This document shows positions 16,964 to 25,217 of a stretch of 64,000 nt of DNA, piece after piece; position 1 is the stretch's first letter, and every line of letters starts with the position of its first letter. Made by a program: the position numbers and the translations under genes. The notes under the pieces are model-generated. The model saw only the letters and a list, made by a program, of their open reading frames with translations. It made no database searches and had not been told where the DNA came from. This stretch comes from CAIUPE01 sp037131735 (GTDB lineage: Bacteria > Pseudomonadota > Alphaproteobacteria > Rhizobiales > Beijerinckiaceae). The DNA lies in NCBI GenBank assembly GCA_037131735.1, contig JBAXQM010000005.1, positions 62,001 through 126,000 on the forward strand, read 5' to 3'.

Positions 16964-17722
16964 TTAACGCGCCCCCGCCTGACCGGAGAGCAATGACTCA
17001 GCAAGCGCAAAAAGACGGTCCATCAAACTCCCATCGCTCTTCGGCAAGGCTTCGCGTCCTTCTTCCGGTTGATCACGACGCTTGCGGGGCGGAAGATATT
17101 TATTGGTGGGCTTGTAACCCATTTCCGGTAAGAGATCGAAACCGCCGCGTTCTTTCACAAGAAGCGAGACAGCGGAATTCGGATCACCCAAATCACCATA
17201 ATGGCGCGCGCTTGTTGGGCATGCGCGCACGCAGGCAGGGACGCGATCTTCTTCAACCAAATTTTCATTATAGATGCGATCAACACACAAAGTGCATTTG
17301 CGCATCACGCCTTCTTTCACATCATATTCACGCGCACCATAGGGACAGGCCCATGAACAAAGTTTGCAGCCGATACAGGTATCGGGATTAACCAAAACGA
17401 TACCGTCTTCGCTGCGCTTGTATGAGGCACCCGTCGGGCAAACCGTGACGCAAGCCGGTGTTTCACAATGCAGACAGGAGCGCGGGAAATGCACGATGCG
17501 GCTGTCGTCACGCGTTTTATCCAGCACTTCATATCCATGAATACGATTAAGCCATGGCCCATGCGGATCTTTGCCGCGTGGATCTTCATCTTCGAGCGGC
17601 GCAGAATAGCCTTGCGCATTCCATTCCTTGCACGACGTCGCGCAAGCCTGACAGCCGACACATGTGTCGAGATCGATCACAAGGCCGAGCTTCTTTTCGG
17701 TTGTTGCAGGAAGCATGGTCAT
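16964..17722 (-). CDS. soeB: Sulfite:quinone oxidoreductase iron-sulfur subunit
   Basis: 252 residues with four ferredoxin-like cysteine groups: CVGCQACATSC, CLHCETPACVTVCP, CIGCKLCSWACP and CTLC with CVRACP. This is the DmsB/SoeB pattern binding four 4Fe-4S clusters, moving electrons from the molybdenum subunit to the membrane subunit. No export signal, in keeping with a cytoplasmic complex. It overlaps the end of soeA by four bases and abuts soeC. Confidence 0.9.
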   Translation of the reverse strand: MTMLPATTEKKLGLVIDLDTCVGCQACATSCKEWNAQGYSAPLEDEDPRGKDPHGPWLNRIHGYEVLDKTRDDSRIVHFPRSCLHCETPACVTVCPTGASYKRSEDGIVLVNPDTCIGCKLCSWACPYGAREYDVKEGVMRKCTLCVDRIYNENLVEEDRVPACVRACPTSARHYGDLGDPNSAVSLLVKERGGFDLLPEMGYKPTNKYLPPRKRRDQPEEGREALPKSDGSLMDRLFALAESLLSGQAGAR

Positions 17723-20532
17723 CGTGCGGCTCGTAAAGGTTTGAGATCAGGAAATTGCGGCGCGCTCATACCGTTCGCATCGGTCGCTTTTTCAAGACGC
17801 ACGCGCAGATCATACCAAGCCGCTTGTCCTGTCACTGGATCGCTGTTGGAGAAGCGATAGCCGCCTTCGCGCTCGGGCAAAAGCTCGGAGATCAGATGAT
17901 TGAGTAGAAAGCCCTGCTTGGACTCGGGCGCGCCTTTTTCAAGACCCCAAGTGCCGGAGCGTTTGCCAATCGCATTCCATGTCCAAACGGTGTCGGGATT
18001 AACGCCATTCATGAGTTTTGCTTGCGCACGGATTTGACCATGATGCGAGGTGAGCGTCACCCAATCACCATCCTTAATGCCGAGTGAAGTGGCCTTTTGA
18101 TGCGCTATGTAAAGCCAGTTGCGGCCGAGAATTTGACGCAACCACTGATTTTGCGAGCCCCATGCGTGATACATCGCCATAGGTCGTTGCGTGACTGCAT
18201 GCATTGGAAATTCATCTTCATTGATCATCTCGCCCTCAAAAGGCGGATACCAATGCGGCACCGGATCGAAGGCTTCAATCAAACGCTTGCGATGACTTTC
18301 AGGCGGTTGAATCGGGCCATGACCTTCAGCTGCCAATTTGAATTTCTGCAAGGGTTCGCAATAGAGCTGATGAATGACCGCGCTTGGCGCGCCAATCAGA
18401 CCGAAGCCGGTCGCCCATTCGAGATAGTTCTTGTTTACATGCTTGAAATATTTTTGATCGGGAGCGAGTTCGTGAAAGAAATGACAGCCGTTTTCGATAT
18501 AGCGCTTGAGCTGTTCAGGATTCGGCGCGCCCTTGCCCGAGAGTGTACCATCGACACCGCGATAACCGGCAAGTGGGCCGATACCCGGCGTGCGTTCGTG
18601 ATTGACAATGTAGTCCTGATAACCGCCCGGATAACGCGGCTTGCAGTCCGCTGTTGTCATGCCCGGCAAATGAAGACGCGCGCCGAGATCGAGCAATACG
18701 GTTTGAAACGGACGCACATCCCGATCAGGTTCGACAACGGGTTGGCGAATTGAATCTGCGGGACCATCGGCTTCCGAAATCGGACGATCAAGCAGCGAGA
18801 TGCAATCCCATCTTTCGAGATAAGTTGTATCGGGTAAAATGAGATCGGCGTAATGCACCATCTCGGACGCATAGGCGTCCGAATAGATGATTTTAGGAAT
18901 GACATAGTCACCCGTCGTCTCATCTTTCATGGTCAGATATTTCATCGTATCCGGCACATTCATTGCCGAATTCCAACTCATATTCGCCATATACATAAAT
19001 AGTACATCAATGCCGTAAGGATCGCGCTTGGCGGCATTGGTAATGACCATATGCATCATGCCATGCGCAGCAATTGGCGCATCCCATGAATAGGCTTTGT
19101 CGATGCGTTGCGGTCTGCCTTCCGCATCAATCAATAAATCATCGGGCGATGTGACAAAGCCGAGTGGTGGGCCGGGTAATGGCTCATTCGGAAACACTTG
19201 CCCCGGTTTACCTGTTGGCTTGATAGCGGGTGGAATCGGGCGCGGATAGGGCGCCTTGTAGCGGAAGCCGCCCGGCGCATCGATGGTGCCTAAGAGAATT
19301 TGCAGAAGATGAATCGCGCGACAGGTTTGAAACCCGTTTGCATGTGCAGAGATACCGCGCATCGCATGCATCGCGACAGGACGGCCGATCATCTTCTTGT
19401 GGGTGCGACCGTAATGATCAGTCCAGGGCACATCGAGTTCGACTTTTTCGCGGAATGCGTGATGCGCGAGTTCGGCAGCAATGCGCTTGATGGTTTTCGC
19501 AGGCACACCGCAACGTGCTTCAACCGCTTCGGGTGACCATGATTGATCAAGATAGCGTTCAGCGATGAGATGAAGCGAGGTCGCAGCTTTTGTCCCATCA
19601 GGAAGACTATAGCGCCCCATGAGGCTGCGGCCTTCAATCACATCCGCGCTTGAGGCGGGTGCGTTTTTGCTGCCATTCCACACGAGTGGTTGGCCATCAT
19701 CACCGCGTAAAAATAAACCATGATCGGCAGCGCCCGGATTGTCGCGCACGAGCCATGCTGAATTGGTGAAATCGCGTAAGGACGGCGCATCGATTTCACC
19801 AGCGGCGAGCAACTCATGAATCAGCGCGCCGACAAATAAGCCATCGGTGCCCGGGCGAATGCCAACCCATTCATCGGCAATGGCCGAGTACCCTGTTTTG
19901 ATCGGATTGATCGAGACAAATTTCGCACCGCGCTTTTTGAGTTTGCCGATGCCGGCTTTGATCGGGTTCGAGCCATGATCTTCGGCGACACCGAAGAGCA
20001 TGAAATATTTCGCATGCTCCCAGTCAGGTTCGCCAAATTCCCAAAACGCACCGCCGAATGTGTAAAGACCAGCAGCCGCCATATTGACGGAGCAGAAGCC
20101 GCCATGCGCGGCGTAATTTGGTGTGCCGAATTGCGTGGCCCACCAACCGGTCAAGCCTTGGCTTTGATCGCGGCCTGTAAAGAATGCGAGTTTTTTCGGA
20201 TCCGTCTTGCGCACATCGCCGAGCCATTGTGTGGCGAGTGAAAGCGCCTCGTCCCATTCGATTTCTTTGAATTCACCTGCACCACGTTCACCCACACGCA
20301 AGAGCGGCTTTGAAAGACGTGAGGGCGATGTGTGTTGTTTGATACCGGCAGCGCCCTTGCCACAGATCACACCTTTATTCACCGGATGATCGCGATTGCC
20401 TTCGATATAGGTGATAGATCCGTCTTTGAGATAGACTTTGATCCCGCAGCGGCAGGCGCACATGTAACAGGTGGTCGTTTTCGTCTCGTCCCATGTTTTA
20501 GGCGAGCGAGCGAGCGCCGGTTCAGTCGCCAT
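17719..20532 (-). CDS. soeA: Sulfite:quinone oxidoreductase molybdopterin catalytic subunit
   Basis: 937 residues, a complex iron-sulfur molybdoenzyme of the DMSO reductase superfamily. Cys22, Cys25, Cys29 and Cys57 (CYMCACRCG ... VICGKG) bind a 4Fe-4S cluster. The GGAFWEFGEPDWEHAKYFML and FGVAEDHGSNPIKAGIGKL stretches resemble SoeA of phototrophic sulfur bacteria and roseobacters. There is no Tat signal peptide, so it works in the cytoplasm, as SoeA does. It oxidises sulfite to sulfate and feeds electrons to quinone. A GGGGGA ribosome site precedes the ATG. Its neighbour, the sulfonate operon, produces sulfite through SsuD, which supports this assignment over thiosulfate, polysulfide or DMSO reductase. 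Confidence 0.85.
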   Translation of the reverse strand: MATEPALARSPKTWDETKTTTCYMCACRCGIKVYLKDGSITYIEGNRDHPVNKGVICGKGAAGIKQHTSPSRLSKPLLRVGERGAGEFKEIEWDEALSLATQWLGDVRKTDPKKLAFFTGRDQSQGLTGWWATQFGTPNYAAHGGFCSVNMAAAGLYTFGGAFWEFGEPDWEHAKYFMLFGVAEDHGSNPIKAGIGKLKKRGAKFVSINPIKTGYSAIADEWVGIRPGTDGLFVGALIHELLAAGEIDAPSLRDFTNSAWLVRDNPGAADHGLFLRGDDGQPLVWNGSKNAPASSADVIEGRSLMGRYSLPDGTKAATSLHLIAERYLDQSWSPEAVEARCGVPAKTIKRIAAELAHHAFREKVELDVPWTDHYGRTHKKMIGRPVAMHAMRGISAHANGFQTCRAIHLLQILLGTIDAPGGFRYKAPYPRPIPPAIKPTGKPGQVFPNEPLPGPPLGFVTSPDDLLIDAEGRPQRIDKAYSWDAPIAAHGMMHMVITNAAKRDPYGIDVLFMYMANMSWNSAMNVPDTMKYLTMKDETTGDYVIPKIIYSDAYASEMVHYADLILPDTTYLERWDCISLLDRPISEADGPADSIRQPVVEPDRDVRPFQTVLLDLGARLHLPGMTTADCKPRYPGGYQDYIVNHERTPGIGPLAGYRGVDGTLSGKGAPNPEQLKRYIENGCHFFHELAPDQKYFKHVNKNYLEWATGFGLIGAPSAVIHQLYCEPLQKFKLAAEGHGPIQPPESHRKRLIEAFDPVPHWYPPFEGEMINEDEFPMHAVTQRPMAMYHAWGSQNQWLRQILGRNWLYIAHQKATSLGIKDGDWVTLTSHHGQIRAQAKLMNGVNPDTVWTWNAIGKRSGTWGLEKGAPESKQGFLLNHLISELLPEREGGYRFSNSDPVTGQAAWYDLRVRLEKATDANGMSAPQFPDLKPLRAAR

Positions 20533-20739
20533 GGTCGAGCATCCCCCGTAGCGAGGTCGAATCCCCGCTTTCCTTCAACGCTTTATCGCATGCCGCCCGT
20601 TCCCTCGCATGGTGCCAAAAAGCGTGCCCCCTTGGGACAGATGGGGCCAGTGATGGGAAAGGGCGAGGGGCAAACCGGACTTTCCTCTCGTGCGTAGTCT
20701 CTTCAGACCTTCAAATTCTGTAGAGTGAGGACCACCATC

Positions 20740-21453
20740 ATGAAACTGACCTGGCTCGGCCATTCGGCTTTTCGCGTTGAAATCGGCGCGTCCATGCTGC
20801 TGATTGATCCGTTTTTGAAGGGAAATCCAAGCTTCAAGGGCAAGTTCGCCGAAGTCACCAAGGGCGTGACCCATATTCTCCTCACCCATGGCCATGACGA
20901 CCATGTCGGCGATGCCGCAGAGATTGGTGCCAAGGCCAATGCGAAAAAACAGAAGCCGCAGATTGTTTCCAATTATGAAATCTGTGCCCATCTCGCCTCT
21001 AAAGGCGCGGACAATATGAACCCAGGCAATACGGGTGGCACGGTCGATTGCGGCGGCTTCACTGTGAGCTTTACCGATGCAAAACATTCGTCGGGCACGG
21101 TGGAAAAGGGCAAGAGCATTTATCTTGGTAATCCGAATGGCCTCGTGATCAAGGCGCAGGGCGAGAGGACGCTTTATCACATGGGAGATACGGACCTCTT
21201 TTCAGACATGGCTTTGATCGCTGAATTGCATCAGCCCGACATTGTTTTGATTCCTGTTGGTGACCGCTTCACCATGGGCGCGGAGATGGCGGCGATTGCA
21301 CTCAATCGTTATCTTAAGCCGTCAATGGCAATTCCGATTCACTACGGCACCTTTCCGATGCTGGCGCTCGATGCCTCGGCATTTCAGAAGGCGATGAAAG
21401 GCTCCAAGACGAAAGTGATCGTGCCTGAAGTTGGCGCGACACTTGAGATGTAG
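20740..21453 (+). CDS. UPF0173 metallo-beta-lactamase-fold hydrolase
   Basis: 237 residues from the ATG at 20740 (MKLTWLGHSAF, the standard family start; GTGAGGA upstream). Metallo-beta-lactamase fold: LLTHGHDDHVGD supplies the H-x-H-x-D-H zinc ligands, and HMGDTDLF and IPIHYGTFPML provide later ones. The UPF0173/YtkL group are metal-dependent hydrolases of unknown physiological substrate. It is divergent from soeA across about 200 bases. Any link to sulfite metabolism is only by position. Confidence 0.92.
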   Translation: MKLTWLGHSAFRVEIGASMLLIDPFLKGNPSFKGKFAEVTKGVTHILLTHGHDDHVGDAAEIGAKANAKKQKPQIVSNYEICAHLASKGADNMNPGNTGGTVDCGGFTVSFTDAKHSSGTVEKGKSIYLGNPNGLVIKAQGERTLYHMGDTDLFSDMALIAELHQPDIVLIPVGDRFTMGAEMAAIALNRYLKPSMAIPIHYGTFPMLALDASAFQKAMKGSKTKVIVPEVGATLEM

Positions 21454-21529
21454 GTCGTCTAACGATACACAATCTCGTTTTTTGAAATTCAAAAGCGCGA
21501 AGATTTTCAAGATCAGCGCGGAGTCCAAA

Positions 21530-21548
21530 GGGGGCCTTTTAGGCCCCC
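21530..21548. terminator. GC-rich hairpin at convergent gene ends
   Basis: GGGGGCCT-TTT-AGGCCCCC: eight perfect pairs and a three-base loop between the convergent UPF0173 gene and the 545-residue gene, whose TAA stop lies inside the loop/stem. No strong T-run follows on either strand, so it is a likely but imperfect bidirectional terminator. Confidence 0.55.
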
Positions 21549-23176
21549 ATATAGATACGCCGTGAGATTTGCTCTTCGAGCGTGAGCCAACGGCGACCCG
21601 CTTCATCGTCGGCGCGATGGTCGGCTGCGCGCCGCTTCAAGGCGTGGAGCCGCTCGACGGGGAGCTTTTGATGCGCATCAAGCTCTTCGGCGATGGCGAC
21701 GAATGCGCGAGCGGCATCCTTGCCGCCGATGAGTGGCGCGACATCTTCATCAAGAAATGTTTCCCATGATAAAGTGGGCGACCATGAAAACCGCGCAAAA
21801 GCCAGATAAGATAATTCAACGCTCGCAAGATAGGGCGACGGCTCTCCCCATACGGTTAGCCCCTTCATTCCGGTTCGCAAACAAAGCGCCGCCATATCTG
21901 AAAACACGCGGGCGTTGAGCGCATAGCGTTCGCTCCGTTCATCACCATTCCATTGGCAGGCAAATTGACACCGGAGTACATTGGGCTGCATCGGCAAGCC
22001 CTCAATATAAGCTCTCGTCAATTCATTTTTGATGCGCGTCCAATAAGTCCTATTTGTTGTGTGTTGATAAATTCCACCAGGAGGCAAGCGCTTTTGGGCT
22101 TCCAGTGAAACAGGATCGAGAAGATTGTCCCATTGGATTTCGCTATAAATCCAGAGATCGTCTTTGCGTGTTTTGGCTGTTCGGAACAGGCGTGGAAAAT
22201 TATCGGCCATATCGGTGTGTGACCAATAATCACCATGAACCTCTTTGCGTCGCGCGGCTTCGCGTTCATTGGCGCGACGCGCGACACAGCGTGAGCATCC
22301 GCACACACCATAGTCACCGGCTTCAATATTGATTCCGCCAATATCGAATGTCTCGGTGAGCCAGGCGACGCCTTCTTCCATCCACGCCATGGTTTCGGGC
22401 GCGGAGGGGCAGGCGGAAAGTGTGTAATCCGATTTCGGAAAATTGAGAGGGAAGGCGAGATCTGCAATCTGGAAGCCCACGCCCTTTTCAAGTGTCGCAG
22501 CGTGTTGGGGATTCGCTTTCAACCATGTTGCGAGATTAAACTTATGGTCACCTTCCCAATAAACGCCGCCATAAGAGCCAATGGCAATGCCGGGCAGAAT
22601 CCGAACGCCGCGTTCGGTCGCATAGCGACACAGCTCTTTTGCGGCTTCAATGCCGCCATGCGGATCCCGTAAAAATCCATAAATGACAATAGCGGCAATG
22701 CGATTGCGTGAGCAAAAATCGACGCAGCGTTTATAGTCGCTCAGAAAGCCGGACGGCGGCTTTTGATATGGATTAAAAACGCCGATCTCTTGTTGACCGA
22801 TTTGAGAGAGTTCCCAATTGGTCGAGTGATCCCATGTCCAAAAGGTGCGATAGGTAAGCCTTGGCACCTGATAGATCGTGTCAACCGAAACGCTGAGAAG
22901 ATCCGGTTGATCGCCGCCGCGTTTGATAAGCTCTTCAACACCATAGATAACGCCTGAAAACGGACCGCCGGAAATTGTCACTCGTTCCGGTGTGGCCTCA
23001 ATGCGAAACGCGCCTTCGGGAAGTGCCTTATCTTCAGAGAGCCTGATTGTTTGTCCGCTTTCGCTTTGATGCCAATTGATTTTAGGGAAGGCTTCAGAAA
23101 GACGCCGGAGCGCATGAGGAAACTGCGCGGCACCAAGAACACCAATTGATGTGTGAAATTGATGGTGGTTCGTCAT
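21539..23176 (-). CDS. GH20/GH67-like TIM-barrel protein, function unknown
   Basis: 545 residues. Residues 1-90 resemble the small N-terminal domain found ahead of the barrel in beta-hexosaminidases and alpha-glucuronidases, ending in GPFSGVIYGVEELIKRG. The rest looks like a TIM barrel of that clan: VPRLTYRTFWTWDHS, RIAAIVIYGFLRD, GVRILPGIAIGSYGGVYWEG, then SACPSAPETMAWMEEGVAWL and GGINIEAGDYGVCGCSRC. In related enzymes the strand with IEAGD carries the catalytic acids, and a C-x-C-x2-C near it is seen in uncharacterised relatives. It overlaps the aminotransferase gene by four bases, in an operon with a cupin and a RidA-like gene. No signal peptide, so cytoplasmic. A hydrolase of a glycoside or sugar-acid conjugate is the best guess; no real function is established. 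Confidence 0.7.
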   Translation of the reverse strand: MTNHHQFHTSIGVLGAAQFPHALRRLSEAFPKINWHQSESGQTIRLSEDKALPEGAFRIEATPERVTISGGPFSGVIYGVEELIKRGGDQPDLLSVSVDTIYQVPRLTYRTFWTWDHSTNWELSQIGQQEIGVFNPYQKPPSGFLSDYKRCVDFCSRNRIAAIVIYGFLRDPHGGIEAAKELCRYATERGVRILPGIAIGSYGGVYWEGDHKFNLATWLKANPQHAATLEKGVGFQIADLAFPLNFPKSDYTLSACPSAPETMAWMEEGVAWLTETFDIGGINIEAGDYGVCGCSRCVARRANEREAARRKEVHGDYWSHTDMADNFPRLFRTAKTRKDDLWIYSEIQWDNLLDPVSLEAQKRLPPGGIYQHTTNRTYWTRIKNELTRAYIEGLPMQPNVLRCQFACQWNGDERSERYALNARVFSDMAALCLRTGMKGLTVWGEPSPYLASVELSYLAFARFSWSPTLSWETFLDEDVAPLIGGKDAARAFVAIAEELDAHQKLPVERLHALKRRAADHRADDEAGRRWLTLEEQISRRIYMGA

Positions 23177-24105
23177 AGCGATTCAGCCTTCTGATCGTAA
23201 TTGACCGGAGTTACATGCCATCCGGCGCGATGCTGTTCCCAATAAAAATCTTTCAACGCGATGCTGATGGGTCCGGGGCTCCCATTGCTCATAATATGAC
23301 CATTGATTTTTGAAACGGGGACGAGTCCGCCAGCGGTCGAGGTGCAGAAGGCTTCGTCGGCCGTCATCAAATCCTCGTAACGCAAAGGTGCAATTTCAGC
23401 TTTGATGTTTTTGAGTGCGCAAAGTTCAAGCGCGCTGCGCCGTGTGATGCCTTCAAGCACACCGCGATCTGGTGTGAACACTTTGCCATCGCGGATTATG
23501 AAGATATTGAAGCCAGGCCCTTCGGTGACATAGCCCTCATGGTCGAGAAGAAGGGTTGTATCAAAATCCTCATCATGCGCTTCGAGCAAGCCTTGGGTAA
23601 AATCACCCCAGTGATAATTTTTGACGGTCGGGTCAATAGCATCAGGGCTGATGCGCTGTTTAGAGGCCAACCGAATATGAGCGCCGCGCTCTTGTACCGC
23701 TTTTGGCACAATATCGATCCAAGGCACGGCATAGGCCATGAAGGTGTTCGCGCAATCGGCGGGGCGGCGCGAGCCATATATTTTCGGACGCCCACGCGTC
23801 GAAATCATCGCTACATAAGACTCACGTAAATTGGCCAAAGACACGCAACGGTCGAGAATCACTTTCATCTCATCTCGTGTGTTAGGCGGTGCCAAGCGCA
23901 TTTGACCCAATGAGCGTTCAAAGCGGTCGAGATGATCATCAAGCCGGAAAAATCCGCCATTCCATACATGCACGACGTCGTAAGTGACATCGGAGCGCGT
24001 GAAGCCCCAATCAAGAATTGATATCTGTGCTTCTGTAATCGGAACAAAAGTGCCGTTAACGAAAGCCGCACCAGAGGAAAAATCTTTTGCTTGATGTTGG
24101 GTCAT
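23173..24105 (-). CDS. Class IV (branched-chain / D-amino acid) aminotransferase
   Basis: 310 residues, PLP fold type IV. The PLP lysine is in VKNYHWGDF near residue 160; EGPGFNIFI and GVLEGITRRSALEL are the following cofactor-binding blocks, and STAGGLVPVSKINGH is the C-terminal phosphate-side motif. It resembles IlvE-type and D-alanine aminotransferase-like proteins, but the partner genes are not those of branched-chain amino acid synthesis. The gene follows the cupin after a 12-base gap and its stop overlaps the next start (ATGA). The likely reaction is transamination between an amino acid and a 2-keto acid; substrate unknown. Confidence 0.88.
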   Translation of the reverse strand: MTQHQAKDFSSGAAFVNGTFVPITEAQISILDWGFTRSDVTYDVVHVWNGGFFRLDDHLDRFERSLGQMRLAPPNTRDEMKVILDRCVSLANLRESYVAMISTRGRPKIYGSRRPADCANTFMAYAVPWIDIVPKAVQERGAHIRLASKQRISPDAIDPTVKNYHWGDFTQGLLEAHDEDFDTTLLLDHEGYVTEGPGFNIFIIRDGKVFTPDRGVLEGITRRSALELCALKNIKAEIAPLRYEDLMTADEAFCTSTAGGLVPVSKINGHIMSNGSPGPISIALKDFYWEQHRAGWHVTPVNYDQKAESL

Positions 24106-24117
24106 GGCTATGAAGAT

Positions 24118-24513
24118 TTAAAATTCGGGTTTGAGGGGAATCGGCAAAGGCGCGTTCGCGCTGCCCTGTTTCAATTCAACAGTCGTGAAGCTCAGATCGG
24201 TGTCACCAATATTCTCAAGATCATGGATCATGCGTTCGCCTAATCCATAGGTGAAATGTTTGGTTGTACCCAGCTCATAGCTGGTCTCAATATATTTGCC
24301 GTCTGCAAGTGTTGAGCGAGATCTACCTGCGCTCAGCGCGGTCCAGAAATAATTCAAGACATGCGTGTGAAATGCCACGCGCTCACCGGGCTTGAGATCT
24401 ATCCGCCAGACGCGCACGGCTTCAGTTTCGGAAAGCAATCGTTGCCCAACCAGTCCATTGCCCGGTGAAAGTGCTTTATCGAGTTCAGCTTTGCGATGAT
24501 CATCCATGATCAT
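24118..24513 (-). CDS. Small cupin-domain protein
   Basis: 131 residues from the ATG at 24513, which overlaps the RidA-like stop (ATGA). One cupin beta-barrel: GERVAFHTHVLNYFW gives the metal-binding His-x-His, and MIHDLENIGDTDLSFTTVEL is the second half. Such small cupins bind a metal and may act as isomerase, dioxygenase or a storage/chaperone-like partner. Here it sits between a RidA-like and an aminotransferase gene, suggesting action on the same metabolite. Confidence 0.8.
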   Translation of the reverse strand: MIMDDHRKAELDKALSPGNGLVGQRLLSETEAVRVWRIDLKPGERVAFHTHVLNYFWTALSAGRSRSTLADGKYIETSYELGTTKHFTYGLGERMIHDLENIGDTDLSFTTVELKQGSANAPLPIPLKPEF

Positions 24514-24965
24514 ATTTCCGCATAGAGTACAACGAGTGATGTGCAATCAAGCGGCATCACCGGATTGGTGTAGATCATGCGCGTATGGCGGCCTTTATCT
24601 TGAAACACCTCATTAATGAGATCGGACGCACCATTCAAACATTTCGGATGGTCTTTGTAAGACTCATCGACCCACATTGTGCCTTCAAGCCGCACAATGC
24701 GTTTGACCTTTGAAAGTTCACCCACCGCTTCGCGGATTTGTGCAATCGCGTTCAAGCATGACAACTGACAAGAGAGATAACCCTCGTCGCCCGAAAGCTC
24801 GCGCCCGATGCGTCCGGTATAGATAAGCTTGCCGTCGCGCCAGGGCAGATTGCCGGATGTCATCACGACGTTCCCGCTAATCGCCCAAGGCACATAATTG
24901 GCCACCGCGCCCGCGGCTTGCGGCAAAGTGAGCCCGAGTTTCTCGATGCGTTGTTCCGGTGTCAT
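24510..24965 (-). CDS. RidA/YjgF-family protein
   Basis: 151 residues from the ATG at 24965 (MTPEQRIEKLGLTLPQA, with GGAGG upstream). A longer open frame would read backwards through the tRNA and is rejected. The family is shown by PQAAGAVANYVPWAISGNVVMTSGNLPWRDG, a central C-LNAIAQIREAVGELSKVKRIVRLEGTM block and a final VMPLDCTSLVVLYAEI. This longer subgroup carries PWRDG rather than the usual G-Q-P/IP motif; the Arg of the canonical imine-deaminase active site is not evident, so 2-aminoacrylate deaminase activity is uncertain. First gene of a four-gene operon with a cupin, an aminotransferase and a GH-like protein. Confidence 0.88.
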   Translation of the reverse strand: MTPEQRIEKLGLTLPQAAGAVANYVPWAISGNVVMTSGNLPWRDGKLIYTGRIGRELSGDEGYLSCQLSCLNAIAQIREAVGELSKVKRIVRLEGTMWVDESYKDHPKCLNGASDLINEVFQDKGRHTRMIYTNPVMPLDCTSLVVLYAEI

Positions 24966-25054
24966 GGTGCGGATCCTCCCAAGCGCCATCGTTCCCGAAA
25001 CGCGGGTGGATGCCAAGGGCGAAAGGTGTGGCGCTTTTAAGTTATTGAAATAAT

Positions 25055-25130
25055 TGGTGGGCCCGGCAGGACTCGAACCTGCAACCAGACCGTTATGAGC
25101 GGCCGGCTCTAACCATTGAGCTACAGGCCC
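25055..25130 (-). tRNA. tRNA-Ile2 (anticodon CAU)
   Basis: On the minus strand the 76-base molecule starts GGGCCTGTAGCTC and ends with an encoded CCA. The acceptor stem GGGCCTG pairs with CGGGCCC, the D arm is GCTC...GAGC, the anticodon stem GGCCG/CGGTC carries loop CTCATAA, and the T arm is GCAGG/CCTGC. Anticodon CAU allows Met or Ile; the acceptor and anticodon stem match tRNA-Ile2 (whose C34 is converted to lysidine by TilS) rather than initiator or elongator Met of alphaproteobacteria. It would read AUA codons. It lies about 90 bases before the RidA-like gene on the same strand. Confidence 0.9.
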
Positions 25131-25217
25131 GCCGCGGGACGCGCGGCCCCGAATGCGGATTTTGTCGTGATAGCGGGACTCGGCCTCCGCCGCAATCGGG
25201 CGTGTCAAAGGACGAGC

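Noticed and set aside
18097..18753. 218-residue plus-strand frame opposite soeA
   Set aside because: Antisense shadow of soeA; basic composition without recognisable motifs.
24966..25208. Upstream extension of the RidA-like frame
   Set aside because: It reads through the tRNA gene; the ATG at 24965 has a good ribosome site and the family N-terminus.
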